DNA of 64,000 nucleotides from Prevotella sp. P5-108 (GTDB lineage Bacteria; Bacteroidota; Bacteroidia; Bacteroidales; Bacteroidaceae), in the NCBI RefSeq assembly GCF_002251385.1, contig NZ_NPJJ01000018.1, positions 62,001 through 126,000 on the forward strand, in the 5' to 3' direction. The notes under the pieces were generated by a model, which saw only the letters and a list, made by a program, of their open reading frames with translations, made no database searches and was not told where the DNA came from. Below are positions 34,914 to 44,238 of this stretch, piece by piece. The stretch's first letter is position 1, and each line of letters begins with the position of its first letter. Made by a program: the position numbers and the translations under genes.

Positions 34914-37481
34914 TTACAGTCCGCGGATGGTCTTGAGCAGCTGGTCGCCCATGCCGATGGTGTAGCCATGGCTCTCGAAGACCACGCGGTTGAAGGTGTC
35001 GCCGATGACAAAGAGGGGCAGCGGCGCTGTGTCGGCAAGCCGCATGCGCTGGCGCAGGTCGGCGGCTATCTGGCCGTCGGTGTCTACGCCCATGACCACC
35101 GTCGAGGGCAGTCCGGGGATGGGCGACTTGAGGTACTTCTGGTACTCGGCATCGCTGGCGAAGAGCAGCACGATGGTGCGGCCCCATGCCTCGAACTCGC
35201 TATGTCGCTGGGCGATGTCGCGGAGGGCGTGATTGGTGGGCTCCTGACCCACTCCGAGCACGCCCACTACAAAGTAGCCGCGTCCGGCGGTAAGGAGTAT
35301 GCTCGTCTCGGCACCAGTGGCAGCCAGGCGGAAGCGTCCCTCGGAGTTGGCCGAACCGATGACGCTCACCTCGTTGGTGGCCTCTCTCACGGTGAGAGCC
35401 TGGCTCACGGGCTTGTGGGCTACGGGGAAGAAGTCGATATGGGCCTTGACGCTGCCGTTGGCAAGTCGGGTACCCGTGGTGAGCAGATAGTAGCCTGGCT
35501 CGACCTGGCAGCCCTGGGCAAAGAGCTTGGACCAGCGCGCACCTTCATCATAGTTGAGCAGACCGAAGGTGCCGTCGCTCTGGTAACGGCTCAGCGTGAA
35601 ATGGGTATAGTATTCGGGGTCGTCGAGATGACGCTGTGGAGTAAAGGAGAGGGTAAGGGGCGTGGTGGCGGTGACGGCGGGGGCAGCAGAGTCGAAGTTG
35701 ACCGACATCGTGGCATCGCCCCGACGGTAGTAGACATTGCCGGTGACGCCGTCGACCCAAGCCTCGATGCCCTGGGTACGGCAGAGGGCGGTGAAGAAGA
35801 CCTTGAGCGAGCGCAGGTCGGCAAGACGCGAGCGCAGCACACCGACGGGGGTGGTGAAGGTACCCGAGGTGGCGAGGGTGTCGCATCGGGTGATGCTGTC
35901 GCGGCAGAAGGCGATCGTGGCGTCGACATCGCCCCAGCGCGAGCCCAAGACGGGGCGCAGGGCACAGGCAAGCACGCTGCGGTAGGGGGTGAGCCACTCT
36001 TGCGACACGCGCGGCGCCAGCACATGGGCTACCGAGGCGTCGGCAGGAGTAAGGGAGAGCGCGTCGGTGAGCACCTCGGGGCTGACATCGCGCAAGTCCT
36101 TGTCGGTGAGGGTAGAGAGCAGGTCGAGGGCACGCGCCATCTGGCCGCTCTCGTCGGCTGCAACAAGGAAGGAGTGGATGGTGCGCCAGTTGCCTTCGGC
36201 CTTGACCATGAAGGAGCGGGCCCGGTCGCCCCAGCGGGTGGCTTGGTCGCCCACACCCTGCATGAAGGTGGCGCGGTAGGCGGCGCGGATGGAGTCTTCG
36301 ATGGCAAAGCGGCGGTCGTTGTCGGCTCGCTGGGCTGGGGTGACGGTGGGTATCTGCGCATTCTCCTTGGGGGGAGTGATGTCGATATCAGCGCTGTGGC
36401 GCTCGCCAATCTTATGGTTGAGGGCAACGGTGACCATCGGCTCGCGGCCAAAGCTCACGCGGCTGTAGCCATAGGCCGAGCCGTGGGTGGCTATGACGAG
36501 CATATCGCCGTAGCCTGCCGAGAGCGACACCTGACCCTTGGCGTCGGTGGTCTGGATGGAGACGGGGAAGAACTCACCATAATTATATATGCGGTATTCC
36601 ACGCGCGCGCCCTGGACAATGCGGCCCTTGGCGTCGGTGACCCTGACGGTGAGCGGGGCGGCTGGGGCGTAGTTGCTTATCACGTTGATTTCGGTGTAGT
36701 TGGCTGTGCGGCGCATCACCTCCTCTGGCCCGTTGTAGCGGCCAAACACCTTGGTGTGCATCAGCATGCCGCGGCTGGCTGGGGCATTGAACCAGCCCAG
36801 GTTGAGTACCGGTTCGGGCTCGCAGGCACCAAGGAAATACCAGCGACCGTCGACCCAGGCTTCGACCCAGGCATGATTGTCGTCGGTATGTGCCCATCGC
36901 GGAGTATAGACCTGGCGCGCGGGGATGCCCACCGAGCGCAGGGCTGCCACCAGGAGCGTGGACTCTTCGCCGCAACGGCCCCAGGCGGTGCGCACCGTGG
37001 CAAGCGGCGACGACGTACGTGCATCGGACGGCTGATAGTTGGCCTTCTCATGGCACCAGTGGTTGACTTCGAGCACGGCGTCGTAGAGCCGGCGGCCTCG
37101 AACGCGTGGAAGAAGTTCGCGCTGGAAGACCAGGCGTGCGGTATCGAGGTTCTCGTTGTTGACACGGATAGGCAGAACGAAGTGGCGGAAGACCTCGTCG
37201 GGCACCTGCCAGCCCACTTGGGCGCGCACATTGAGCGTGGCGCGCACCTGGTTGAGGAAGAAGTCGCCGTCGTAGTCGGCTATGTCGTTGACGGGCATGT
37301 AGGCGTAGAGGAAATGCATGGCGTCGCGCTCACCGTCGGTCATAGGCCGATGGAAGATGTCGAAAAGATGTCCATGGGTAAGCACCGCCTTGCGGGCATT
37401 GAAGTCGGCGAGAGTCTGGGAGGTCTGCGCCTTGGCTCCCATCGTGCAGAGCAGGAGCAGGGTAATGAGTAATCTTGTCAT
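34914..37481 (-). CDS. Transglutaminase-like domain protein, exported
   Basis: 855 residues with signal peptide MTRLLITLLLLCTMGAKA. The transglutaminase core shows the triad in order: RCGEESTLLVAALRSVG (Cys170), DDNHAWVEAWVDGRWYF (His) and LGACEPEPV (Asp region). A carboxypeptidase-regulatory-like beta domain follows (PLTVRVTDAKGRIVQGARVE), then a long C-terminal part with a thioredoxin-like look (LFVIGDTFNRVVFESHGY at the end). Probably a protease or cross-link-cleaving enzyme in the periplasm. The start is set at the signal peptide; a GTG at 37502 would overlap cutC. Confidence 0.85.
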   Translation of the reverse strand: MTRLLITLLLLCTMGAKAQTSQTLADFNARKAVLTHGHLFDIFHRPMTDGERDAMHFLYAYMPVNDIADYDGDFFLNQVRATLNVRAQVGWQVPDEVFRHFVLPIRVNNENLDTARLVFQRELLPRVRGRRLYDAVLEVNHWCHEKANYQPSDARTSSPLATVRTAWGRCGEESTLLVAALRSVGIPARQVYTPRWAHTDDNHAWVEAWVDGRWYFLGACEPEPVLNLGWFNAPASRGMLMHTKVFGRYNGPEEVMRRTANYTEINVISNYAPAAPLTVRVTDAKGRIVQGARVEYRIYNYGEFFPVSIQTTDAKGQVSLSAGYGDMLVIATHGSAYGYSRVSFGREPMVTVALNHKIGERHSADIDITPPKENAQIPTVTPAQRADNDRRFAIEDSIRAAYRATFMQGVGDQATRWGDRARSFMVKAEGNWRTIHSFLVAADESGQMARALDLLSTLTDKDLRDVSPEVLTDALSLTPADASVAHVLAPRVSQEWLTPYRSVLACALRPVLGSRWGDVDATIAFCRDSITRCDTLATSGTFTTPVGVLRSRLADLRSLKVFFTALCRTQGIEAWVDGVTGNVYYRRGDATMSVNFDSAAPAVTATTPLTLSFTPQRHLDDPEYYTHFTLSRYQSDGTFGLLNYDEGARWSKLFAQGCQVEPGYYLLTTGTRLANGSVKAHIDFFPVAHKPVSQALTVREATNEVSVIGSANSEGRFRLAATGAETSILLTAGRGYFVVGVLGVGQEPTNHALRDIAQRHSEFEAWGRTIVLLFASDAEYQKYLKSPIPGLPSTVVMGVDTDGQIAADLRQRMRLADTAPLPLFVIGDTFNRVVFESHGYTIGMGDQLLKTIRGL

Positions 37482-37491
37482 AGTCACTGTC

Positions 37492-38244
37492 TTATTGGCC
37501 ACAGAGGGCTGAGATGGTGTCGGCCACGCGTCGCGAGGTGGTAACCATCCTTGTATATTCGTCTATATCATCGCTGCCCATCTTGACCTCGCTGTTGCGG
37601 GTGCGCATGGCACTCTTGACGGCTTCGCGGGCAGAGAAATGGAACTCCCGGGCACCCGTGAGCTGGGCTATGCGGGCAATATTGGTCTCGCAGACGCCGC
37701 AGCCGGGCATGATGATGATGCGTCCGGCAGCCTGGTCTACCAGCTGTCGCAGCAGGGTGGCTCCCTCGAGCGCCGTGGGCTGCTGGCCCGACGTGAGCAC
37801 GCGCTTCACGCCCAGGGAGATGAGCTGCTCGAGCGCTTCCTGCGGTCTCCGGCATCGGTCAAAGGCACGATGGAAGGTGACAGGGATGCCCTGGGCTGCA
37901 TCCATGACCGCCTCCATCAGCCGCAGGTCGATATCGCCGTCGGCGGTGAGGGCTCCCGTCACGATGCCGTCGACCTGGAGCGGTCGCAGGGTATCGATGT
38001 CGGCAAGGAGCGTGGCTGCCTCAATCGGCGAATACAGGAAATCGCCGCCACGGGGACGCACGATGACATTGAGCTTGATATCCAGATTGTGGCGGGCGTA
38101 CGCAATCGCTCCGAAAGAGGGAGTAGTGCCTCCCTCGGGTATGGCGGCGCAGAGTTCTACACGGTCGGCGCCTCCACGTTGGGCTGCGAGACAACTCTCG
38201 ACTGAGTTGGCACACACTTCAAAGGTATAATCTTTTCGTAACAT
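37492..38244 (-). CDS. cutC: CutC family protein
   Basis: 250 residues, cytoplasmic TIM barrel of the CutC family: FEVCANSVESCLAAQRGGADRVELC at the N-terminus is diagnostic, with VIVRPRGGDFLYS, VTFHRAFDRC and a C-terminal EFHFSAR. Named for copper homeostasis in E. coli, though the enzyme role remains unclear. It is first in the minus-strand operon leading to transglutaminase, UPF0597 and sialidase, and has a good promoter upstream. Confidence 0.95.
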   Translation of the reverse strand: MLRKDYTFEVCANSVESCLAAQRGGADRVELCAAIPEGGTTPSFGAIAYARHNLDIKLNVIVRPRGGDFLYSPIEAATLLADIDTLRPLQVDGIVTGALTADGDIDLRLMEAVMDAAQGIPVTFHRAFDRCRRPQEALEQLISLGVKRVLTSGQQPTALEGATLLRQLVDQAAGRIIIMPGCGVCETNIARIAQLTGAREFHFSAREAVKSAMRTRNSEVKMGSDDIDEYTRMVTTSRRVADTISALCGQ

Positions 38245-38268
38245 AGACTGTTTAAGTTTTCGAGGTTG

Positions 38269-38300
38269 TAAAGATAGTAATAATGGTGATTATGACCAAA
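38269..38300 (-). promoter_or_regulatory. Promoter of the cutC operon
   Basis: On the minus strand TTTG (38300-38297), a 20-base spacer and TATCTTTA (38276-38269), one mismatch to TAnnTTTG. The leader is about 24 bases. Confidence 0.6.
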
Positions 38301-38389
38301 CTTATCACCAAAAAAGTAAGTACGGCGGGCTGAATATCCGTCTCATGGACCCGCTGCAGAGTCGCCAGTGCACTCCCCCGCCCCATGGG

Positions 38390-39748
38390 CTACATGGCGA
38401 CGGGGCGCGGAGTGGTGCGGCTGAGTCGGCGGTAGACCCACAGGTAGGCGGGGATAAGGAAGAGCACGGCAGCGAGCCATGCGGTGGGGTCGCCGAAGCA
38501 CACTCCGGTGAAGTGGAAGACTGGCACAAGCCACAGGCTCACTCCGCTGCGCGCAATCATCTCCATCACGCCGCTCAGCATGCTCAGATTGCTGAAGCCC
38601 ATGCCCTGGATGGAGTAGCGGAAGATGCAGAGCAGTCCGACGATGACGAAGAAGTAGTTGTTGATACGCATAAACTGGGCAGCCAGAGCCACTATCTCGC
38701 TCTGCCCACTGTCTACGAAGAGCATCATAAGCTGGTCGGCAAAGGGGTAGATGACCGCCAGGGTGAAGACGGTATAGACCGCCATGATGGCCATGGCAGA
38801 GCGCACGCCGCGGGCTATGCGCCCTATCTGTCGGGCTCCCACATTCTGGCCGCAATAGGTAGCCATAGCCACGCCGATGTTCTCGTAGACACAGGTGAAG
38901 AGATACTTGATGCGCATAGACGCGGTGAAGGCTGCCACATAGGTGGTGCCCAGGGCGTTGTTGGCGCTCTGGAGCATGATGATGCCTATGCCGGTGATGG
39001 AGAACTGCAGTCCCATGGGGATACCGCTGTTGAGCAGATGTCCGGTCATGCTGTCGTGATAGGTCCACTCGTCGCCGTGGGGGATAAGCATCTTCAGCGT
39101 GCGGTGGATGTAAACCCAGCAGAGCACGGCAGCCAGCGCCTGGGAGAGCATCGTAGCGATGCCGGCGCCCTCGACGCCCATGCCCATACCGAGGATAAGT
39201 ATCACATCGAGCACGATATTGACCATCGACGAGACGATGAGGAAGTAGAAGGGCTGACGGGAGTTGCCCAAGGCACGGATAAATCCCGAGAGGAGATTGT
39301 AGGCTATGGTGAAGGGAATGGTGAGAAACGTGAGCAGCAGGAAGATGTAGGCATCATGGAAGATGTCGTCGGGGGTGTTGACCACCCGCAGGATGCGGGC
39401 GCAGAATACCGCGGTGAGCATGGTGAGTATCACGCCGATGACGGCTCCTATGCGCAGCGAGTGGGCCACATAGGCGCGCATCTTGGAGTAGTCGTGCGCA
39501 CCGAAGGTCTGCGCCACGGGGATGGCAAATCCCGCGCACGAGCCGTTGCAGAAGCCCATGATAAGAAAGGTGATGGACGAGCTGGCGCCAATGGCGGCAA
39601 GCGCTTCCACGCCGACCCACCGCCCCACGATGGCAGCGTCGATTACGAGATACATCTGCTGGAGTATGTATCCCAGAATAAGTGGTAACGCAAAGCGGAG
39701 TATGCCTTGCGTAGGAGACCCTACGGTCATGTCGGTGGTATTACCCAT
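38390..39748 (-). CDS. MATE-family efflux transporter
   Basis: 452 residues with twelve membrane spans in two related halves. The start LRFALPLILGYILQQMYLVIDAAIVGR is the MATE signature, repeated in the second half (GIPMGLQFSITGIGIIMLQ and ALGTTYVAAF). It exports cationic or hydrophobic compounds in exchange for Na+ or H+. It is last of the helicase-hypothetical-MATE operon, seven bases after the small hypothetical gene. Confidence 0.95.
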   Translation of the reverse strand: MGNTTDMTVGSPTQGILRFALPLILGYILQQMYLVIDAAIVGRWVGVEALAAIGASSSITFLIMGFCNGSCAGFAIPVAQTFGAHDYSKMRAYVAHSLRIGAVIGVILTMLTAVFCARILRVVNTPDDIFHDAYIFLLLTFLTIPFTIAYNLLSGFIRALGNSRQPFYFLIVSSMVNIVLDVILILGMGMGVEGAGIATMLSQALAAVLCWVYIHRTLKMLIPHGDEWTYHDSMTGHLLNSGIPMGLQFSITGIGIIMLQSANNALGTTYVAAFTASMRIKYLFTCVYENIGVAMATYCGQNVGARQIGRIARGVRSAMAIMAVYTVFTLAVIYPFADQLMMLFVDSGQSEIVALAAQFMRINNYFFVIVGLLCIFRYSIQGMGFSNLSMLSGVMEMIARSGVSLWLVPVFHFTGVCFGDPTAWLAAVLFLIPAYLWVYRRLSRTTPRPVAM

Positions 39749-39755
39749 ATTGTTG

Positions 39756-40157
39756 TTATCCTTTGTCCTTTAAGATACGGCGAATGGCCTCCATCTTGTT
39801 ATGGCGGTCTATCGAGTAGGTATCGCCATGAGTCTCTACATAGTCATAGAGCCGGTAGGCCTTGTCGTAGAGCAGCGTACTGATCGGGACAGCACAGTAG
39901 GTGGCCTCGGCATAAAGCAGCTCGGCAAGCATGCCAAGTCTGCCGATACGCTCGTCATCAGCCCACTGGTCGTGGGCATAGACCATAGTCTCCTCGAGCG
40001 AGAGGTTGCGCACCAGGGTGTAGTCGCCCACATACTGACGGTAGAGGTCGGCCATCTCACGGTCGCGGCGCGCAGCGTCATGACGCCGCTCCATGAAGTT
40101 GGCCAACGCGCGGCCAAATTCTTCTATCATTCGCAGATAATAGTCCTTTTGTATCAT
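39756..40157 (-). CDS. Conserved hypothetical helical protein
   Basis: 133 residues, soluble and almost all helical (MIQKDYYLRMIEEFGRALAN, then charged helices). I do not recognise the family by name. Its start overlaps the stop of the helicase gene by four bases, so it is translated from the same mRNA and may assist the helicase; similar small helical proteins occur in Bacteroidales. Confidence 0.75.
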   Translation of the reverse strand: MIQKDYYLRMIEEFGRALANFMERRHDAARRDREMADLYRQYVGDYTLVRNLSLEETMVYAHDQWADDERIGRLGMLAELLYAEATYCAVPISTLLYDKAYRLYDYVETHGDTYSIDRHNKMEAIRRILKDKG

Positions 40158-42079
40158 GATTGGTTGTCGTGGTTGATGGTCTGTATATAGTCCCAGAGCT
40201 GACGGTAGAAGGGGTGGCGGGTCATGGTGTCGGCGTTGCCCAGGATGATGAGCTTCATACGGGCACGGGTGATGGCGACATTCATGCGGCGCAGGTCGCG
40301 CAGAAAGCCGATTTGACCGCTGTCGTTGGAGCGTACGAGCGAGATGAGGATGATGTCGCGTTCCTGACCCTGGAAGCCATCGACTGTGTTGACACTGATG
40401 AGGTGGCGGAAGGGTCTGAACGACTCGCGACGACGGATGAGCTGGCGCAGATACTGGACTTGGGCGCGGTAGGGCGAGATGATGCCTACGTCGATGCGCT
40501 CGTCGAGCACACGCTGGCGCCCTATCTTGTCAAAGTAGGCCTGGAGCGTGTCGAGAGTATAGCGTGCCTCGCCCTTGTTGATGCGACCGAAGTTGTCACC
40601 CACAAACTGCTCGCGGAAGGCAGTGTCGGCATCTTCGCCGTCGATGGCGGTGTCGGGCACAATCCACTCGATGGGGTTGTCGTAGTCGAGGATGCCTCGG
40701 AAGCGCACATCGGGCGCCGACTCCACGCGGCCCTTATAGAACCAGTCGCTGGAGAAGCGCATAATCTGCTCGTTCATGCGATACTGGGTCTGCAGCAGGG
40801 TGACAGCCTCGGGATGATTGCCCACGATGCGCTCCATGAGCGTCACACCGAGTCCGCCTTGCATGGCAGCCAGACTCTTCACCGTGGGAGGCAGCTGGCA
40901 GTGGTCGCCGGCAAAGACGATGCGCTGCACACGGCGGGCGGGTATCCAGCAGGCGGCTTCGAGGGCTTGGGCAGCCTCGTCGATGAACAGGGTGCCAAAC
41001 TTCTGACCCTCCAGGATGCGGTTGGCAGCACCGGTGAGGGTAGAGGCTATCACGCGGGCTTCGCCGAAGAGCTGCCCGTTGATGCGCATCTCTATCTCGA
41101 CGGCACGCTCACGCAGCCGGTCCATCTTCTGATGGAAGCTCTCGGTGTGGCGGCGCTGCCGGCGCAGTTCGCGGATGGCCTTGCGTATAGCCCAGAGCTG
41201 CGGATAGTCGGGGTGCGACTCGAAGCGGCGCTCATAGGTGAAGGCGAGCATCTTGTCGTTGACGCGGGTGGGATTGCCTATGCGCAGCACGTTGACGCCA
41301 CGGTCCACGAGCTTCTCGGAAATCCAGTCGACAGCCATATTGCTCTGCGCACACACCAGCACCTGACTCTCGCGGCGCAGCACTTCATAGATGGCCTCAA
41401 CCAGGGTGGTGGTCTTGCCCGTACCGGGAGGGCCGTGCACCACCATCACGTCCTTGGCCCTGAGCACCTCGTTGACGGCGTGCTGCTGGGTGGCGTTGAG
41501 CCAGGGCAGCTTGATGTCGTCGAAGGTGAAGCGCGCCGGAGCGGCATGGCTGTAGAAGAGGTCGCGCAGATAGGCCAGACGGTTGCCGCGGGCATGGACG
41601 ACGCGGTCCAGGGCATCGGCCATAAGCCGGTAGCTGGTCTCGTCGAAGTAGAGCTGCACACCCACCTTGTCGCTGCAAGCCGACAGGGCGCCCACCCGTC
41701 CGTTGTCGGGCAGGGTGACGACCATGCGGTCGCCGTCGACATAGCTCACCACGCCGGTGAAGTCAAAGTAATGCAGACGGTGCTCACGGGGATGATGCTC
41801 GTCGGGCACCATGCGGAAGAAGGTGACGGGGCGGCCATACTCAAAGTTGTGCTCGATATCCTGGTTGTCGGTGCGGAAGACCTCGACAGCCAGTTGGTTG
41901 AGGGAATTGTAAAAGGTGTTGCCGACGCGCAGCGGCAGCCACACGTCGCCACGCTTCACCAGTCGCGCCACACCGCGTTCCTCGGTCTGCTGGCGAAATT
42001 CCTCTTTCTCCGTTTCATATTCCAGCCTGAGCAGCACGCGTTGCTGCTCCAGAGCCTGTATGGATGATATCTGCGTCAT
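40154..42079 (-). CDS. Superfamily 1 DNA/RNA helicase (Dna2/Nam7/UPF1-like)
   Basis: 641 residues. An N-terminal OB/barrel-like domain (to about 190) is followed by SF1 helicase motifs: Walker A GPPGTGKTTT at residues 216-225, IDEAAQALE (motif II), GDHCQLPPTV (III), LQTQYRMNEQIM (IV), TVDGFQGQERDIIL (V) and NVAITRARMKLIILG (VI). It matches the IGHMBP2/UPF1-like group common in Bacteroidota; it probably unwinds nucleic acid in repair or RNA metabolism. A promoter box ends eight bases before the start codon, so the mRNA may be nearly leaderless. Confidence 0.93.
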   Translation of the reverse strand: MTQISSIQALEQQRVLLRLEYETEKEEFRQQTEERGVARLVKRGDVWLPLRVGNTFYNSLNQLAVEVFRTDNQDIEHNFEYGRPVTFFRMVPDEHHPREHRLHYFDFTGVVSYVDGDRMVVTLPDNGRVGALSACSDKVGVQLYFDETSYRLMADALDRVVHARGNRLAYLRDLFYSHAAPARFTFDDIKLPWLNATQQHAVNEVLRAKDVMVVHGPPGTGKTTTLVEAIYEVLRRESQVLVCAQSNMAVDWISEKLVDRGVNVLRIGNPTRVNDKMLAFTYERRFESHPDYPQLWAIRKAIRELRRQRRHTESFHQKMDRLRERAVEIEMRINGQLFGEARVIASTLTGAANRILEGQKFGTLFIDEAAQALEAACWIPARRVQRIVFAGDHCQLPPTVKSLAAMQGGLGVTLMERIVGNHPEAVTLLQTQYRMNEQIMRFSSDWFYKGRVESAPDVRFRGILDYDNPIEWIVPDTAIDGEDADTAFREQFVGDNFGRINKGEARYTLDTLQAYFDKIGRQRVLDERIDVGIISPYRAQVQYLRQLIRRRESFRPFRHLISVNTVDGFQGQERDIILISLVRSNDSGQIGFLRDLRRMNVAITRARMKLIILGNADTMTRHPFYRQLWDYIQTINHDNQS

Positions 42080-42087
42080 ATACGCTG

Positions 42088-42095
42088 CAAAATTA
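42088..42095 (-). promoter_or_regulatory. -7 box of the helicase operon
   Basis: TAATTTTG on the minus strand ends eight bases from the start codon. The nearest TTTG (42123-42120) is 24 bases upstream, longer than usual. Confidence 0.55.
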
Positions 42096-42226
42096 CAAAT
42101 AATTGCTTATACAGAGTAACAAACGAATGAAAAAGTAACCACCCGCCCCGTCGCGGCGGAAGAGGAAAATGCACCGCCGCCGACAAATAATCGGACAAAA
42201 GGAATGGACGGCTCGATTTTTATTTG

Positions 42227-42234
42227 TATTTTTG
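42227..42234 (+). promoter_or_regulatory. -7 box of the membrane AraC regulator
   Basis: TATTTTTG matches TAnnTTTG; leader of about 69 bases to the start at 42304. No clear upstream TTTG. Confidence 0.5.
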
Positions 42235-42303
42235 CGGTCAGCGCCCATAGACTTGCCCCGGTCCGAGGCGCAGAGAGATTATCACCTACTAATTATAGAC
42301 CTA

Positions 42304-43341
42304 ATGCTGTACGCCATATATTTCATCTACGGCCTCTGCGTCATGTTCTACTTCATGATGGCGTGGCTCTTCTACCGCAAGGACAAGGAGTTGTTGTCAA
42401 GACTGGTCACCGTCTTGATGCTGGTCATCGGCATGCAGTGCCTCAAGGACCTCCTCTTCATCAAGCCCATAGCCGAGCTCGACGAGACCGACTGGATGAT
42501 TATCACCTCGTCTGATGTGATAGCCATCCCGCTCTATGCCTTCACCCTCATCGAGCTGTGCAGCCCCGCCAGCCTCACCCGGCGCACCATCATCATCCAC
42601 GAGCTGCTGTTCATCGTGCCTTTTGTCCTGTTCTTCATCACCCGCGACATCATCTACTACTATGCCGAGATACTCGAGGCCCTTGTCTATGGTCTCTGCT
42701 ATACCATCTGGGCTGCTTTCGCCATCCCCAGATACCATAGAGAGCTGAAGCGACGCTTCTCCTACACCGAGAACATCAACCTCAACTGGCTGCGCGCCAT
42801 CTTCCTCTCCTTTGTGCTCATGCTGGCGCTCTGGATAGCCGACAGTCTGCATGCGGGCTATTCGTTTGAGATACTCTATATGAGCTCTTCGCTGGTGCTA
42901 TGGATGTTTATAGCTTATAATATGTATAAGCACGAGTCGGTGCTCGACGAGCTCTACGACGGTATGGACACCGACCCCACGCCCGCCGCCGACGCCACCG
43001 AGACCGAGATGTCCGAGATAGGCAGGCGCATCAGCCTGCTCTTCGACAAGGACCAGATTTTCCTCAACCCCAATCTCAAGGTGTCAGACATAGCCACCGC
43101 CATAGGCACCAACCGCACCTATGTCAGCGAGTTCTTCAACAAGGAAGAAGAGTGCAGCTTCTATGACTATGTCAACCGCGCCCGCATCGAGTACGCGTGT
43201 ACCCTGCTCGACGGCTCCGATGCCAACATCATGAAGATAGCCGAGCTCTCGGGCTTCAACAGCTCACAATCGTTTATCCGAGTTTTCTCCAAGCTCAAAG
43301 GCATTTCACCCACCCGATATCGCAAGGACGGATGCAACTGA
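42304..43341 (+). CDS. Membrane-bound AraC-family regulator
   Basis: 345 residues. The first about 215 residues hold six or seven membrane spans (starting LYAIYFIYGLCVMFYFMMAW), and the C-terminal 110 residues hold an AraC-type DNA-binding domain: VSDIATAIGTNRTYVSEFFN and IMKIAELSGFNSSQSFIRVF, ending KGISPTRYRK. The layout suggests a one-component sensor that reads a signal in the membrane and binds DNA directly. The ATG at 42304 lies after the promoter box; the open frame further upstream would run through the promoter. The next gene, a lipoprotein, is a possible target. Confidence 0.88.
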   Translation: MLYAIYFIYGLCVMFYFMMAWLFYRKDKELLSRLVTVLMLVIGMQCLKDLLFIKPIAELDETDWMIITSSDVIAIPLYAFTLIELCSPASLTRRTIIIHELLFIVPFVLFFITRDIIYYYAEILEALVYGLCYTIWAAFAIPRYHRELKRRFSYTENINLNWLRAIFLSFVLMLALWIADSLHAGYSFEILYMSSSLVLWMFIAYNMYKHESVLDELYDGMDTDPTPAADATETEMSEIGRRISLLFDKDQIFLNPNLKVSDIATAIGTNRTYVSEFFNKEEECSFYDYVNRARIEYACTLLDGSDANIMKIAELSGFNSSQSFIRVFSKLKGISPTRYRKDGCN

Positions 43342-43348
43342 GCATCAG

Positions 43349-43409
43349 CCCTTTGTGAAATTGTTAATTATTTTTTTACGCATTGTTACCTCAGTTTATC
43401 CTTTGTGAA
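43349..43409 (+). promoter_or_regulatory. Direct repeat in the lipoprotein leader
   Basis: CCTTTGTGAA occurs at 43350-43359 and 43400-43409, 50 bases apart, each followed by a GTTAA motif further on. It may be an operator for the neighbouring membrane AraC regulator. Confidence 0.3.
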
Positions 43410-43453
43410 CGATAAATTGAGAGATTGTTAACTGTCTTTGCTCCGCCATAGCT

Positions 43454-43461
43454 TATCTTTG
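43454..43461 (+). promoter_or_regulatory. -7 box of the lipoprotein gene
   Basis: TATCTTTG, about 70 bases before the start codon; the upstream TTTG box is not at standard spacing. Confidence 0.5.
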
Positions 43462-43532
43462 CAACCGTAGAGACTACGCCGCTTACGACAACCATTACAC
43501 ATCACATAAATAACTAAACAGACTCAACACCT

Positions 43533-44171
43533 ATGAAGAAACTTAAAACTATGGCTCTCATCGCCATGTGCATGCCCTTCCTGTCTGCATGTTCGGGAAG
43601 CGGCTCAGAAGACAACAGCCTGTATGGTGAGCTCCCCGACAGGTACGAACAGTTTGTAAAGGAGAAGGAGCAACTGAGGGAACAAGCCAAAGACATCAAG
43701 ACCGAAGCCGAGAAGAAAGCCCTCATCGAGAAGTCTGAGAAGATGACGGAGACCTGGAAGGTCAAGATAGAGGAAAGCGCAAAGGCGCTCAACGGCAAGC
43801 CCATCAAGCTGGACGAATGTGGGTTCGACGTGACCACCCCGCTGTCGCTCGAGTTTACCGACTTCTTCAGCAAGTCAGACCTCGAGCCGTCGTTCCAGGT
43901 CAACGGCGAAGCCGTGGCTGCCTCTGACATCAAGACCGACCTCAAGTACGTCCTCGGCAACGAGCAGGTATATCTCGTAGGCTACGACGCCGAAGGGAAG
44001 CAGGTCTACAAGGTCTCTGTGGGCAGCATCGAGGTCGAGAAGGCCGACGGATGCTCGCTCGTCAAGGCAGGCACACCTGTCAAGTTCAGCAAAATCCACT
44101 TCGGTAGTGCCGCCATCAAGAAAGGATGCCGCGATGCCAAGACCTTCAAGCTCGAGGTGATGCGCCAATAA
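43533..44171 (+). CDS. Putative lipoprotein of unknown function
   Basis: 212 residues. The signal ends in a lipobox (FLSACSGS, Cys20). A strongly charged helical segment follows (residues 35-85, many Lys and Glu, probable coiled coil), then a beta-rich C-terminal domain (TPLSLEFTDFFSKSDLEPSF onwards). No named domain recognised. It lies downstream of a membrane AraC regulator in the same direction and is followed by a small membrane protein and a YiiX-like hydrolase. Confidence 0.8.
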   Translation: MKKLKTMALIAMCMPFLSACSGSGSEDNSLYGELPDRYEQFVKEKEQLREQAKDIKTEAEKKALIEKSEKMTETWKVKIEESAKALNGKPIKLDECGFDVTTPLSLEFTDFFSKSDLEPSFQVNGEAVAASDIKTDLKYVLGNEQVYLVGYDAEGKQVYKVSVGSIEVEKADGCSLVKAGTPVKFSKIHFGSAAIKKGCRDAKTFKLEVMRQ

Positions 44172-44238
44172 AGAGTTGTCAACGGCGGGCATAGGCCCAC
44201 CCCTCCCGCCACAGTGTTACACATTAATAATATATATT

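Noticed and set aside
33858-37472. A 1204-codon open frame on the plus strand
   Set aside because: It lies antisense to the UPF0597 and transglutaminase genes, both of which have clear domains. High GC and codon bias remove stop codons from the opposite strand.
40160-42067. A 635-codon open frame antisense to the helicase
   Set aside because: The helicase carries all SF1 motifs; the opposite frame shows no domain and has a shadow-like composition.
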